This document shows, piece by piece, positions 45,821 through 54,225 of a DNA stretch of 64,000 bases. The notes under the pieces were generated by a model. That model did no database searches and had not been told where the DNA came from. It was given only the letters and a program-made list of their open reading frames with translations. The DNA is from Bog-532 sp963720945 (lineage in GTDB: Bacteria > Actinomycetota > Actinomycetes > Streptosporangiales > Streptosporangiaceae): the NCBI GenBank assembly GCA_963720945.1, contig CAVRHH010000013.1, positions 151,492 to 215,491 on the forward strand, written 5' to 3'. Each line of letters starts with the position of its first letter. Position 1 is the stretch's first letter. Made by a program: the position numbers and the translations under genes.

Positions 45821-47185
45821 ATGAGCGTCACCCTTATGTTCGCGCTCCTGCTTCAACTGATCTCGCTGCTGCTGATACGGCACCGTCTGGGCCGTGGGTG
45901 GTGGTGCCGACCAGGAAGCCTGATCGTCCTCGCGTCAGTGGTCTATGACGCTATGTCCCCTGTTCTACTAGTGATCCCCTCGATACGGGCACAGGACATC
46001 TATCGCGCAGGTAATCAACAGTCCTACGTAGATAAGGCCACGCTGATCATGGCCGCCGGCATGCTGGCGTTCACTGTCGCCTACCTGGCAACGCGCCCCG
46101 AACGGGCAGTACCGAAGGCAGGCCCCGAGGACGTCCGACAGGCCGCGCGAGTCTTGGACTGGCGAGTCCTTGCGTGTGTCCTGGTGCCCCTGGCGATCCT
46201 TACCTATGAGGGGAAGGGGTACAACAACGGCACGCTGACTACGGGAGCGGGAGCACCGCTGACGGCGAGCCTCGCGTCGGAATTCTTCCTCGTCCTTGTG
46301 GCCTTGACGGCATTCAGTGTGCTGCTGAGGTTCGGGATACGGTGGTTCCTTCCAGTTCTGCTGGTGCAGTCGCTTCTCCTTGCGGCTGCAGGCGAGCGAA
46401 CGCCGATCCTCGTGGATGCTGCGACGCTGATCATCCTCATGGCCCGTGCCGGTTTGAGGCCGTCGGGCAGGCAGGTGCGGATAACTCTGACCGTGAGTGT
46501 GCTGGCGATACTGGCTGTCACGGGAGCCCGCTCCGAGCAGGGACGGTCCCTGTACTACACGGACAGCGGCCTGGGCGCACGTGTGGCCGCGCTGGGCAGC
46601 GGGATCACGTCACTCAACGGGAACGGCCTGGTAGGCCAGGCAGCCATCAGACTAGATGGTGTTGATTTCGCCGGGGCGATCGTCCAAGCCGAGGCAATCG
46701 GTTACCCGAGGCTCAGCGCATGGGCAATCCCTGAATCGCTGTTGCTCGTCGTCCCGTCCGCTGTGTGGCCGTCGAAGCTTGCCCATGGGGGACTAAACCC
46801 GACGCTGACCGAGCTGGATGACTTCGGATTGCAGCGGGTAAACTTCCTACCCGGTTTCGCAGGGATCTACATGGGATTCCTGCCGCCCGTTTGGCTGGCG
46901 TTGTTTCTCGCGGTGATAGGCCTGCTGTGTGGGCTGGGGGAGCGCTTTCTGTACCGCATGTGCACACCTGCCCGGCTCGTGCTCCTAGCCGGTGCGGTGA
47001 GCTGCGCCTTGGGATATGAGCAGGGACTGCCGGGGATGCTGACAACGCTAAGGACAGCGGTGGTAATCGCGGTGTCCGCGAAAGCGGCGGAAGTGATCTG
47101 GGCGCGGCGCGCGAGCAAGCGTGCACGGCAAGTTCAGTGGAGGCTGCCATCGGAGTTCGCGTACAGCTCAGGGCGAAAGTCCTAG
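45821..47185 (+). CDS. Wzy-like O-antigen/exopolysaccharide polymerase
   Basis: A 454-residue protein with about ten hydrophobic segments beginning LMFALLLQLISLLLIRHRLG, and a long polar periplasmic-side loop (about residues 240-320, with DGVDFAGAIVQAEAIGYPRL). The hydropathy, size and position between flippase and acyltransferase fit a Wzy polymerase, a family with little sequence conservation. Intact. The 103 bp upstream separates it from the divergent methyltransferase. Confidence 0.75.
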   Translation: MSVTLMFALLLQLISLLLIRHRLGRGWWCRPGSLIVLASVVYDAMSPVLLVIPSIRAQDIYRAGNQQSYVDKATLIMAAGMLAFTVAYLATRPERAVPKAGPEDVRQAARVLDWRVLACVLVPLAILTYEGKGYNNGTLTTGAGAPLTASLASEFFLVLVALTAFSVLLRFGIRWFLPVLLVQSLLLAAAGERTPILVDAATLIILMARAGLRPSGRQVRITLTVSVLAILAVTGARSEQGRSLYYTDSGLGARVAALGSGITSLNGNGLVGQAAIRLDGVDFAGAIVQAEAIGYPRLSAWAIPESLLLVVPSAVWPSKLAHGGLNPTLTELDDFGLQRVNFLPGFAGIYMGFLPPVWLALFLAVIGLLCGLGERFLYRMCTPARLVLLAGAVSCALGYEQGLPGMLTTLRTAVVIAVSAKAAEVIWARRASKRARQVQWRLPSEFAYSSGRKS

Positions 47186-47211
47186 CTGATGTTTATTACA
47201 CAGTTATTGGC

Positions 47212-47823
47212 TTACAGCCGCATCCTCACAATGCTCGCCGGGACTCCGACAGCGATAGCGTTTTCTGGAATGGCTCCTCGCACCACGGCGTTCGCGCCGA
47301 TTACTGCGCCTTCCCCGATCCGCGCTCCCTTTAGCACCGCAACACCCCGGGCAATCCAGGAACCCTCGCCAATACAGACTGGTGAGCAAACCAGCGATCC
47401 CGAATGCATCGAGATGGCGGATACATCATGGTCGTGATCCCTGATGCTGCAGTGCTCGGCAATCTGCGCGCGATCACCTATGGTAATTGAATGTTCCACC
47501 CCTATGAGTGTGTAATGACCAACATGGACGTCATTTCCTACATCAAAAGTCGCCTTGCTGCCCACACTCAGGATGACCCCAGCTTGCAGGCTGACACGAT
47601 CTCCAATGCGAATTGTGGCGTCATGAGCGGCGGTTATATGCACACCGCGACCCACCGATAGGCGACTTCCGACTCGCCCGCCCGACGCCATAAGTCTCAA
47701 CTTGAGCGCCAATGCGCGAAGCCGCCCGCTGATACGTTCCGTTAGCCTGATCATCCGATACAACGGCTGAACCACTTGCGTGGCACTTGCAGCCGTTAGT
47801 TCCCTTCTACCTTTTATCGCCAT
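47212..47823 (-). CDS. Left-handed beta-helix acyltransferase (hexapeptide repeat)
   Basis: 203 residues dominated by hexapeptide repeats such as IRIGDRVSLQAGVILSVGSK, VHVGHYTLIGVEHSITIGDR and IGEGAVIGANAVVRGAIPEN. HDHDVSAISMHSG includes the His expected at the active site. It would O-acetylate a sugar. It reads as an intact WcaF/CysE-like transferase. Convergent with the polymerase gene, 26 bp apart. Confidence 0.9.
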   Translation of the reverse strand: MAIKGRRELTAASATQVVQPLYRMIRLTERISGRLRALALKLRLMASGGRVGSRLSVGRGVHITAAHDATIRIGDRVSLQAGVILSVGSKATFDVGNDVHVGHYTLIGVEHSITIGDRAQIAEHCSIRDHDHDVSAISMHSGSLVCSPVCIGEGSWIARGVAVLKGARIGEGAVIGANAVVRGAIPENAIAVGVPASIVRMRL

Positions 47824-47897
47824 CTAGCGCCCCCGGTCGGGTAATGTATCGGGACAGGCGACAGATAATATTGCGCTATGAATATAACTGCTTTTCT

Positions 47898-49331
47898 TTA
47901 GCTTTCACCTATCGTGGCCAGCGCCCCGGCCGGCTCCGCGCCAAGACCACGCCCACCGTTGAGACCTCTGTCTATGTGGCCAACCGTATCGTAGGTTATC
48001 GGGCGTCCGAGTGCGCGATAATCCCAGCCGGTTTCGCGCCAGACCTCTGGGACCAGGGCGTTGCGCCCGTCCGCTATTTTTCGTTGGGCCACGGTCTTGC
48101 CGAGAAGGCTGGGATCAAGATTGCGGAATTCGGGCCATTCGGTCAGAAGGAGCAGAACGTCCGCCTCGCGCGCCGCGGACTCCGCAGACTCCGCGTATTC
48201 GAATTGCGGGTGTGACCGCCTAGCCTTAGGCATGGCGACCGGGTCATAAACTCTGACGTGGGCTCCAAGATCGTGGATGGCCGTAGCCACCTTGAGCGCG
48301 GGTGAATCCCTGATGTCATCGGATTCCGGCTTGAATGCGACGCCCAGCACCCCCACCGTTCTTCCCGGGAACACCCCGCCGACCAGGTCCCGTGTCAGCT
48401 CCACCATCCGAGTCCGGCATCGAGCGTTGATCAAGTCCACGTCGCGGAGAAAAGCCAGAGCATCCCCGACACCCAGTTCGGTGGCACGAGCCATGAACGC
48501 ACGGATGTCCTTCGGCAGGCAGCCGCCACCGAACCCGAGCCCAGGACGCAGGAAAGCCGCTCCGATACGCGGGTCAGCGCCGAGAATCTCGGCCAAAGTG
48601 GTCACATCACCCCCGGCAACTTCACAGATTTCAGACATTGCGTTGATGAAAGATATCTTCGTGGCGAGAAACGAGTTCGCGGCAGCCTTCGCCAGCTCGG
48701 CCGTAGCGAGATCGGTGGCGAAAAACAGCGCTCCCGCAGACAGTGGAATTGCGTAGACCCGCCGCAGGATTTCCTCGGCGTGCCTTGACTGGACTCCTGC
48801 CACAATCCGGTCCGGCCGCAACGTGTCTTTAACCGCGGAACCCTCGCGGAGAAACTCAGGGTTCCAGGCAAGCTCCGCGGCCTCACCGATCGGCGCCAGT
48901 TGGGCTAGCTGGGAAGCGAGCCCAAGTGCCGTGCCCACCGGCACAGTAGATTTCCCCACGACAAGACACGGGGATTCTAGCAAGGGACCAAGCGTGGCGA
49001 TACAAGTGCTCAGCTGGGAGAGATCAGCATGATAAGAATCCCCATGCTGAGGTGTGCCAACACATATAAAGTGCACATCGGCAAAACGCGCCGCTTCCCG
49101 GTACGAAGTACTGAAACGGAGTCGGCCGTTAGCCAGTCCACGGCGCAGCAACAGATCCAGACCGGGCTCGAAGAATGGCAGTTCACCTGCCGATAGCATA
49201 TTTACGCGCGCAATATCGGCGTCCACTGAAATAACATCAAAACCAAGTTCCGCCAGACAGGATGCGTGTGTAACGCCAAGGTAACCAGCGCCAAGTACAC
49301 TAACCCGCAGGTTTCTCATCAATTCGCCCAT
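47898..49331 (-). CDS. UDP-glucose/GDP-mannose dehydrogenase-family protein (Ugd-like)
   Basis: About 477 residues from ATG 49331 (49319 is also possible). VSVLGAGYLGVTHASCLAEL is the NAD fold; VGKSTVPVGTA, ELAWNPEFLREGSAVKDTL and LGFGGGCLPKDIRAFM with the catalytic Cys follow; GVAFKPESDDIRDSPAL is the C-terminal domain. It oxidises UDP-glucose (or a similar donor) to the uronate in two NAD-dependent steps. With the heparinase-like protein and the amidotransferase it suggests uronic acids in the polymer. Intact. Confidence 0.9.
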   Translation of the reverse strand: MGELMRNLRVSVLGAGYLGVTHASCLAELGFDVISVDADIARVNMLSAGELPFFEPGLDLLLRRGLANGRLRFSTSYREAARFADVHFICVGTPQHGDSYHADLSQLSTCIATLGPLLESPCLVVGKSTVPVGTALGLASQLAQLAPIGEAAELAWNPEFLREGSAVKDTLRPDRIVAGVQSRHAEEILRRVYAIPLSAGALFFATDLATAELAKAAANSFLATKISFINAMSEICEVAGGDVTTLAEILGADPRIGAAFLRPGLGFGGGCLPKDIRAFMARATELGVGDALAFLRDVDLINARCRTRMVELTRDLVGGVFPGRTVGVLGVAFKPESDDIRDSPALKVATAIHDLGAHVRVYDPVAMPKARRSHPQFEYAESAESAAREADVLLLLTEWPEFRNLDPSLLGKTVAQRKIADGRNALVPEVWRETGWDYRALGRPITYDTVGHIDRGLNGGRGLGAEPAGALATIGES

Positions 49332-49783
49332 AGCGCGCCTTCCTGACTTTTCCGCATTTGACGGTACCGCTATCGTTAGCACAGCTTGAATTAGAGACGC
49401 ATCGACGCCTCAGGCGTTGCCCGATTACCCAACCACGGCAACTATATTCGCATCAAATCCGTCGTTGCGCCTTGCCTGATTCCACCGCACCCGCTGCTTT
49501 TGGAATAAACACTCCGCATTTATTACCGCAATAGAGCGTGCCTACGGGCCATCGTGCACGTCGGGCAGGGCCGCAAGCCCGGATCGTCCCCGAGCTGCCC
49601 ACGGTCCCCGGGCAAAATCTTTCACCGCGAGGTACGGACCAGGCAGACCATGGACATGTCCGGCGGGCGGAGTGTTTGATAGCGAGTAGCGGGGGACATA
49701 GTCCCGATCTACCGGGGCAAGTATGCCCGGCCGCGCTCGGGCAGGCACGCACACGATCACCTGACGACATCGGGATGGGCGCT
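49332..49783. other. Intergenic region at the right edge of the polysaccharide locus
   Basis: About 450 bp with no gene I can support. The part next to ugd is AT-rich and probably carries its promoter; the remainder is GC-rich with long shadow frames only. Confidence 0.4.
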
Positions 49784-50525
49784 ATGGCCAATGGAGCAGG
49801 AAACAGCCAGCCGGACGGGACTTGGCCCGACGTGAAGTCCGGGCCGCTGATCGTCGGCGGATCGCTGATCGGGGTCGGTATCGCGCTGGCGGCGGTGGGG
49901 CTGGCCATAGCCGGGGCGCACGTGGTGTCGGCCACCCGGGAGTGGATGAACCAGCTCGACGTACCGCCCAGCCAGTTCGCGCAGCTGAAATGGGAACAGG
50001 CCAAGACCGCGGCGGCGTCCGGAGCCAGCACGTGGCGCGAGCACCCCAACGCCAAGGTGCGGCTGACCCGGCGTCCCGCGTCGTCCGACTGACCGGGTCA
50101 GGCGGAACTGACCGGTTCAGGCGGGGGCGGGCTGCCGACTGGGCGATCAGCGCGGCCGCGACCGCGACGAGCCGGGCGGGCGGCACCGGCTTCTCCAGGA
50201 ACGCGTCAGCTCGCTCACGCAAAGCGTCCACGTCTGCACTATTAGTGGTGTGCGCCGTGATGACGGCGACGGGCAGCGCCGGGGCCGCCTCGCGTAGCGC
50301 CCCGAGCAGCTCCAGGCCGGTCATGCCGGGCAGGTCGACGTCGGTCAGCACCAGATCCCAGGATTCGGCGGTGGCGCGGTGGAGCGCGACGACCGGGTCG
50401 AAGGTATGGACCACGTCGAAATGACCCATCCTGGTGAGGACGTGGACAGCGTAGTAGGCGGCCTCGCCGTCATCCTCGACGACGAGGATGCGCCCGCGCG
50501 GGCGGCCCGGATCTGGGGTGCTCAT
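49782..50525 (-). CDS. Single-domain response regulator with open C-terminal tail
   Basis: From ATG 50525 the first 120 residues are a CheY-like receiver: ILVVEDDGEAAYYAVHVLTR, the phosphorylation Asp in DLVLTDVDLPGMTGLELL, and the switch Thr and Lys in VAVITAHT and FLEKPVPPARL. After RPRLNRSVPPDPVSRT (about base 50095) the frame continues for about 100 residues of Arg/Pro/Ala-rich sequence antisense to the small membrane gene, with no recognisable domain. The functional protein is probably receiver-only, and the rest a stop-free tail. It may act with the OmpR-type regulator next door. Confidence 0.75.
   Translation of the reverse strand: MSTPDPGRPRGRILVVEDDGEAAYYAVHVLTRMGHFDVVHTFDPVVALHRATAESWDLVLTDVDLPGMTGLELLGALREAAPALPVAVITAHTTNSADVDALRERADAFLEKPVPPARLVAVAAALIAQSAARPRLNRSVPPDPVSRTTRDAGSAAPWRWGARATCWLRTPPRSWPVPISAARTGWAVRRAGSSTPGWPTPRAPRLWPAPPPPARYRPRSAIRRRSAARTSRRAKSRPAGCFLLHWP
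49784..50092 (+). CDS. Small membrane protein, unrecognised
   Basis: 102 residues with one clear membrane segment (LIVGGSLIGVGIALAAVGLAIAG without interruption at about residues 22-44), a polar N-terminus with DGTWPDVKSGP, and a helical C-terminus (TREWMNQLDVPPSQFAQLKW). ATG 49784 or 49775 could start it. Similar small actinobacterial proteins exist, but I cannot name a family. It is convergent with and overlapped by the open tail of the response regulator gene. Confidence 0.6.
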   Translation: MANGAGNSQPDGTWPDVKSGPLIVGGSLIGVGIALAAVGLAIAGAHVVSATREWMNQLDVPPSQFAQLKWEQAKTAAASGASTWREHPNAKVRLTRRPASSD

Positions 50526-50608
50526 GCCCGTAGCCTGGCCCATCCGGGCGACCGGCACAGTTGCCGCAATGGTGCAAAACGGTTGCCGGGTAACGCGAGC
50601 GCTTACGG

Positions 50609-51316
50609 TCAGCGCGAGCGGGGCACGTCGGCGCGGGGAACCGTGTACCGGTAGCCGAACCCGCGGACCGCCTCGATCGGCAGTCTCGCCGTGGCCGCCT
50701 GGCCGAGTTTACGGCGCAGCCGCATGACGCCGAACTTCACCCGGTCCGGTCCCACCCCGAACGGGTCATTCCAGGCCAGCTCGAGCAACTGCTCCGCCGA
50801 CAGGGTCTGTCCCGGGTGCCGGATCATGGCCGCCAGCAGGCGGAACTCGGTCGGGGTCAGATCGGCCGGCGCACCGTTGACGCTGACGTCGTGCGAGGCG
50901 AAGTTCACCAGCAGGTAGCCGTCATCGTAAACATCGGCCTGCTCCTGCGCCGCCCGCGGCCGCCGCAGCAGCGCCTGCACCCGCGCGGCCAGCTCCCGGT
51001 TGCCGAACGGCTTGGTCAGGTAGTCGTCGGCGCCGCCCTGCAGGCCGCGGACCTTGTCGCTCTCGTGCCCGTGCGCGGTGAGCAGGAGGACCGGGACATC
51101 ACTCATGTCGCGGATCCGCTCCAGGACCTGCCACCCGTCGAGGGTCGGGAGCCCGATGTCCAGCACCACCAGGTCCGGGCGGCCAGCATGGAAATCGCGC
51201 AGCCCCTCCCGCCCGTCCGCGGCGCCGGTCACGTCGAACCCGCTCCGGGTCAGCACGGTGCGGATGCTGAGCGCGATGTCAGCGTCGTCCTCGATGACGA
51301 GGACCCGGCCCGTCAC
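50609..51316 (-). CDS. OmpR/PhoB-type response regulator
   Basis: 235 residues: a receiver domain (VLVIEDDADIALSIRTVLTR; phospho-Asp in DLVVLDIGLPTLDGWQVL; DDYLTKPFGNREL) and a Trans_reg_C winged helix (LTPTEFRLLAAMIRHPGQTL, VMRLRRKLG, VRGFGYRY). Intact. No histidine kinase is adjacent; the PAS kinase at 16.8-19.4 kb is the only one in the window. It lies 84 bp upstream of the receiver-only gene on the same strand. Confidence 0.93.
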   Translation of the reverse strand: MTGRVLVIEDDADIALSIRTVLTRSGFDVTGAADGREGLRDFHAGRPDLVVLDIGLPTLDGWQVLERIRDMSDVPVLLLTAHGHESDKVRGLQGGADDYLTKPFGNRELAARVQALLRRPRAAQEQADVYDDGYLLVNFASHDVSVNGAPADLTPTEFRLLAAMIRHPGQTLSAEQLLELAWNDPFGVGPDRVKFGVMRLRRKLGQAATARLPIEAVRGFGYRYTVPRADVPRSR

Positions 51317-51521
51317 GCCGAACGCTCCGATGACCCGGCGGCCCGCTCCCCGGCCGGCGCCGGGCCCAGGCCCGGCTCAGGTGGAGATCCCCCCATACCC
51401 CGCCCCCCGCGATGCTCCTGACCCTGATGCCCCGCTTGACCGCATTATGTTCATATTCGGCTACACAGAGTTAGAAGCTATCGTACCGCCGCCGATGCTG
51501 TCCCGCGTAAGGGCGCCGCTT

Positions 51522-51541
51522 GCAGCGCGTTAGTGCGCTGC
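51522..51541. repeat. Inverted repeat in the gap before the GT2 gene
   Basis: GCAGCGC-GTTAGT-GCGCTGC, a perfect 7-bp hairpin followed by GTTTCGCATTTCATT, in the 344-bp gap between the response regulator and the GT2 gene. It could be a terminator for leftward transcription or an operator. Nothing else was recognised in 51317-51660 except the GGAGGAAAG ribosome site before 51661. Confidence 0.45.
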
Positions 51542-51660
51542 GTTTCGCATTTCATTACACAAAGTAAAAACGTCGCCACCGCTGCGCAACGCGGACGCAA
51601 CCGTGATCACTCCCGGAGCCGGGAACCTGACATCAGGCAAACGGGAACAACGGAGGAAAG

Positions 51661-53130
51661 ATGACGAGCAAAGACCTGGTCATCGCGTCGACCGCGGTGG
51701 CCGTGCGGGATTACCCGCCGCTGCCGGGGCAGGACCGGGACCGGGACGCGCTGCTCATCCGTGCGGCCGCCCGGGCGGGCGAGGTGCGGCGTGCGATGTC
51801 GCGGGCCATCCACGACCTGCGGTACCGGCCGCCGCGCCGGCGGACGGCCAAGATGCTGGTGCTCATCCCGGCGCACAACGAGGAAGCCTCGATCGGCAAG
51901 AACCTGCACACGCTGCTGACCCAGACCCGGGTCCCGGACCGCATCGTCGTGATCGCCGACAACTGCACCGACCGGACCGAGCAGATCGCCCGCCGGTACC
52001 GGGGGGTCACAGTCATGCGTACCGTCGGCAACACCGAGCGGAAGGTCGGCGCACTGAACCAGGGCTGGCTCCGCTGGCAGGCCGGATACGACTACATCGC
52101 GGGCATCGACGCGGACACCGTGCTGGCCCCGGACTGCCTGCAGCGCCTCGAGGAGGAGATGGCGGCCACCCCCCGGGCAGGCGGCGTGATGGCCCGCTAC
52201 ACCTTCGAGCAGCGGCTCGGGACCTCCGCGATGGCCCGGCTGCTGATCCGGATGCAGCGGCTGGAGTTCGCCTCCTGGACGGCGGACGCGCTGCACCGCA
52301 ACCGCAAGACCTACGTGCTGGGCGGTCAGGCCACGCTGTTCAACGCCGAGGCCCTGCGCGCGGTGGCCGAGCGCAACCACACCCGGGAGCCCTGGGACAC
52401 CAGCACCCTGGTGGAAGACATGCAGCTGACCGGCGACCTGCAGGCCATGCGTTACGTCACCAGCGTCTCGGCCACCGCTCGCGCCTACGCCGGCCCGATG
52501 TTCACGGTCCGGTCGCTGTGGGCCCAGCGCCGAAAGTGGGATGAGGGCATGATCCGGCTGCTGGTCCGCTCGACCCTGAACAAGTGGACGACCACCCTGT
52601 GGCGGCAGCAGCTCAGCCTGTTCTCCAACGGGCTCACCCGGGTCACCTTCCTCTTCCTGCTCACCGCGGCCCTGATGGTGCACCAGTACAAGTGGAGCTG
52701 GCTGTGGGCGATCCCGCCGGCCGTCGCCGTGCTGCTCAACCTCAAGCTGGCCTGGAAGGTGCCGCACCGGACCCCGGCTGACCTGATCGCGGCCGTGCTG
52801 CTGGTTCCGGTCGAGATCTACCTGGTGGTCCGGATCGCCTGTGCCACCGCGTCCTGGGCCAACGTGCTCGCCGGCATCAAGCGGGACGGCTGGGCCAAGC
52901 AGGCCCGGGCCGAGCAGGGCAGCTCCAACGGGCCGGTGCGGGTGCTCGGCGCCCTGCTGCTGGTGGGCCTGATCGGAGCGGGCGCAGTGTTCGGCTGGCT
53001 GCACGCCCCGCTGTTCGTCCAGCAGCGGACGCTCACCGTCGGCTGGGGCTTGCTGGCCACGGTCACCGCGCTGCAGACGCTCGTCATGGTCGTCCGCATC
53101 TTCCGCCCCTCACGGGGCCTGCGGCCCTGA
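51661..53130 (+). CDS. Membrane GT2 glycosyltransferase (cellulose-synthase/NodC-like)
   Basis: 489 residues. The GT2 domain has MLVLIPAHNEEASIGKNLHT, DNCTDRTEQIARRY, the IAGIDADTVLAPDCL DxD motif, a VEDMQLTG acidic motif and the acceptor motif QRRKWDEG (QxxRW type). Four to five membrane segments follow (VTFLFLLTAALMVHQ, WLWAIPPAVAVLLNLKL, LIAAVLLVPVEIYLVV, VLGALLLVGLIGAGAVFG). Processive synthesis and export of a beta-linked glycan is plausible, though no PilZ domain is seen. GGAGGAAAG precedes the ATG. Intact. Confidence 0.88.
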   Translation: MTSKDLVIASTAVAVRDYPPLPGQDRDRDALLIRAAARAGEVRRAMSRAIHDLRYRPPRRRTAKMLVLIPAHNEEASIGKNLHTLLTQTRVPDRIVVIADNCTDRTEQIARRYRGVTVMRTVGNTERKVGALNQGWLRWQAGYDYIAGIDADTVLAPDCLQRLEEEMAATPRAGGVMARYTFEQRLGTSAMARLLIRMQRLEFASWTADALHRNRKTYVLGGQATLFNAEALRAVAERNHTREPWDTSTLVEDMQLTGDLQAMRYVTSVSATARAYAGPMFTVRSLWAQRRKWDEGMIRLLVRSTLNKWTTTLWRQQLSLFSNGLTRVTFLFLLTAALMVHQYKWSWLWAIPPAVAVLLNLKLAWKVPHRTPADLIAAVLLVPVEIYLVVRIACATASWANVLAGIKRDGWAKQARAEQGSSNGPVRVLGALLLVGLIGAGAVFGWLHAPLFVQQRTLTVGWGLLATVTALQTLVMVVRIFRPSRGLRP

Positions 53131-53152
53131 CGGCCGGCAGATCGCGGCGGCC

Positions 53153-53186
53153 GGGGGCGCCGCGGGCAGAGGCCCGCGGCGCCCCC
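53153..53186. terminator. Strong bidirectional hairpin between convergent genes
   Basis: GGGGGCGCCGCGGGC (53153-53167) pairs perfectly with GCCCGCGGCGCCCCC (53172-53186) around AGAG. It lies between the convergent GT2 and MBL gene ends. No U-run, as usual for actinobacterial terminators. Confidence 0.7.
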
Positions 53187-53212
53187 GTCGTTGCGCCGTC
53201 CCGGGCCGGCCC

Positions 53213-54016
53213 TCAATCGGGCAGCCGCTGGGTTTCGATTCCCGGCATGACGACCGGCTCGAACTCCGGCTCGGTGAGCTCCAGGCCGGGCTGCCCGGGG
53301 GTGACACCGGTGAGCGTGAGCCCGAAGTCGTGCAGGTATTCGGTCTGGCCGTCCGCGGTGACGCGGAAGGGCCGGTCGTGGCCCGGGTAGATGACGTCGC
53401 CGATCGCCAGCAGCTTGTCGATGGTGCGCGCGGCCATCTCGGCGTTCCAGAACACGAGCGCGTTGCGGCGTTCCCGCGCCACCGTGGCGTTCTGGATCGC
53501 GTCCCCGGTGATCACCGCGATGCCGTCGCCGGTCGCCACCGCGACTGCGATCGTCCCGGCCGAGTGCCCGGGAGCCGCGACGATCTCCACCCCCGGCAGC
53601 AGCCGGGTGCCTTCCTCCACGACACGAATGCGGTCCTCGTACCGGGTGACGACCGCGTCGATCCAGTCCGGGCACGCGACGTCGTTGCGGTGCGGGTGGC
53701 GCACGTACCGCCGTTCGTCCGGGTGCATCACCACCTCGGCCCGCGCGAAGATGTCGACGTTCTCGATGTGATCCCAGTGCGCGTGCGTGCAGACCACGGT
53801 GTCGATGCTGTCCCGGGTCAGGCCCCGCTGGCGCAGCGCGGCGTCCAGGACCGGGCGCCGGCCGGTATGGCCCGTGTCGACCACGATCCGCCTGAGCAAC
53901 CCACGGGCGTCCAGCCCCTCGACGAGGGTGACCGAGCAGAAAGCGATGGAGCCCTGGTCGGAACCGAGCCGGTACCCGTCGAGCAGGGTCTCCACGTTCG
54001 GGCTGCTCAATCTCAC
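53213..54016 (-). CDS. MBL-fold metallo-hydrolase (AHL-lactonase-like)
   Basis: 267 residues from the GTG at 54016, preceded by AGGAAGGA. The zinc motif HAHWDH, then PGHSAGTIAVAV, VITGDAIQN and YPGHDRP are the metallo-beta-lactamase metal ligands in order. IVVDTGHTGRRPVLDAALRQ is typical of the N-acyl-homoserine-lactonase-like subgroup, but many members hydrolyse other esters or lactones, so the substrate is open. The frame upstream to 54226 is low-complexity Ala/Val sequence from the hexanucleotide repeat and is excluded. Confidence 0.87.
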   Translation of the reverse strand: MRLSSPNVETLLDGYRLGSDQGSIAFCSVTLVEGLDARGLLRRIVVDTGHTGRRPVLDAALRQRGLTRDSIDTVVCTHAHWDHIENVDIFARAEVVMHPDERRYVRHPHRNDVACPDWIDAVVTRYEDRIRVVEEGTRLLPGVEIVAAPGHSAGTIAVAVATGDGIAVITGDAIQNATVARERRNALVFWNAEMAARTIDKLLAIGDVIYPGHDRPFRVTADGQTEYLHDFGLTLTGVTPGQPGLELTEPEFEPVVMPGIETQRLPD

Positions 54017-54143
54017 GGCATTCCTTCCTGGTCGTCCGCCCGTGCTCGCCAAGCCGGCGCCAGCCAGCAGACTAAACCGCCGGCCAGCGGCCCTGGGTGG
54101 CTGGCCCCGTCCGCGGCGGTGGCGAGTGGCGGCAGCAGCGGCC

Positions 54144-54205
<62 letters not shown>

Positions 54206-54225
54206 AGACGGGATAATCTCGCTCA

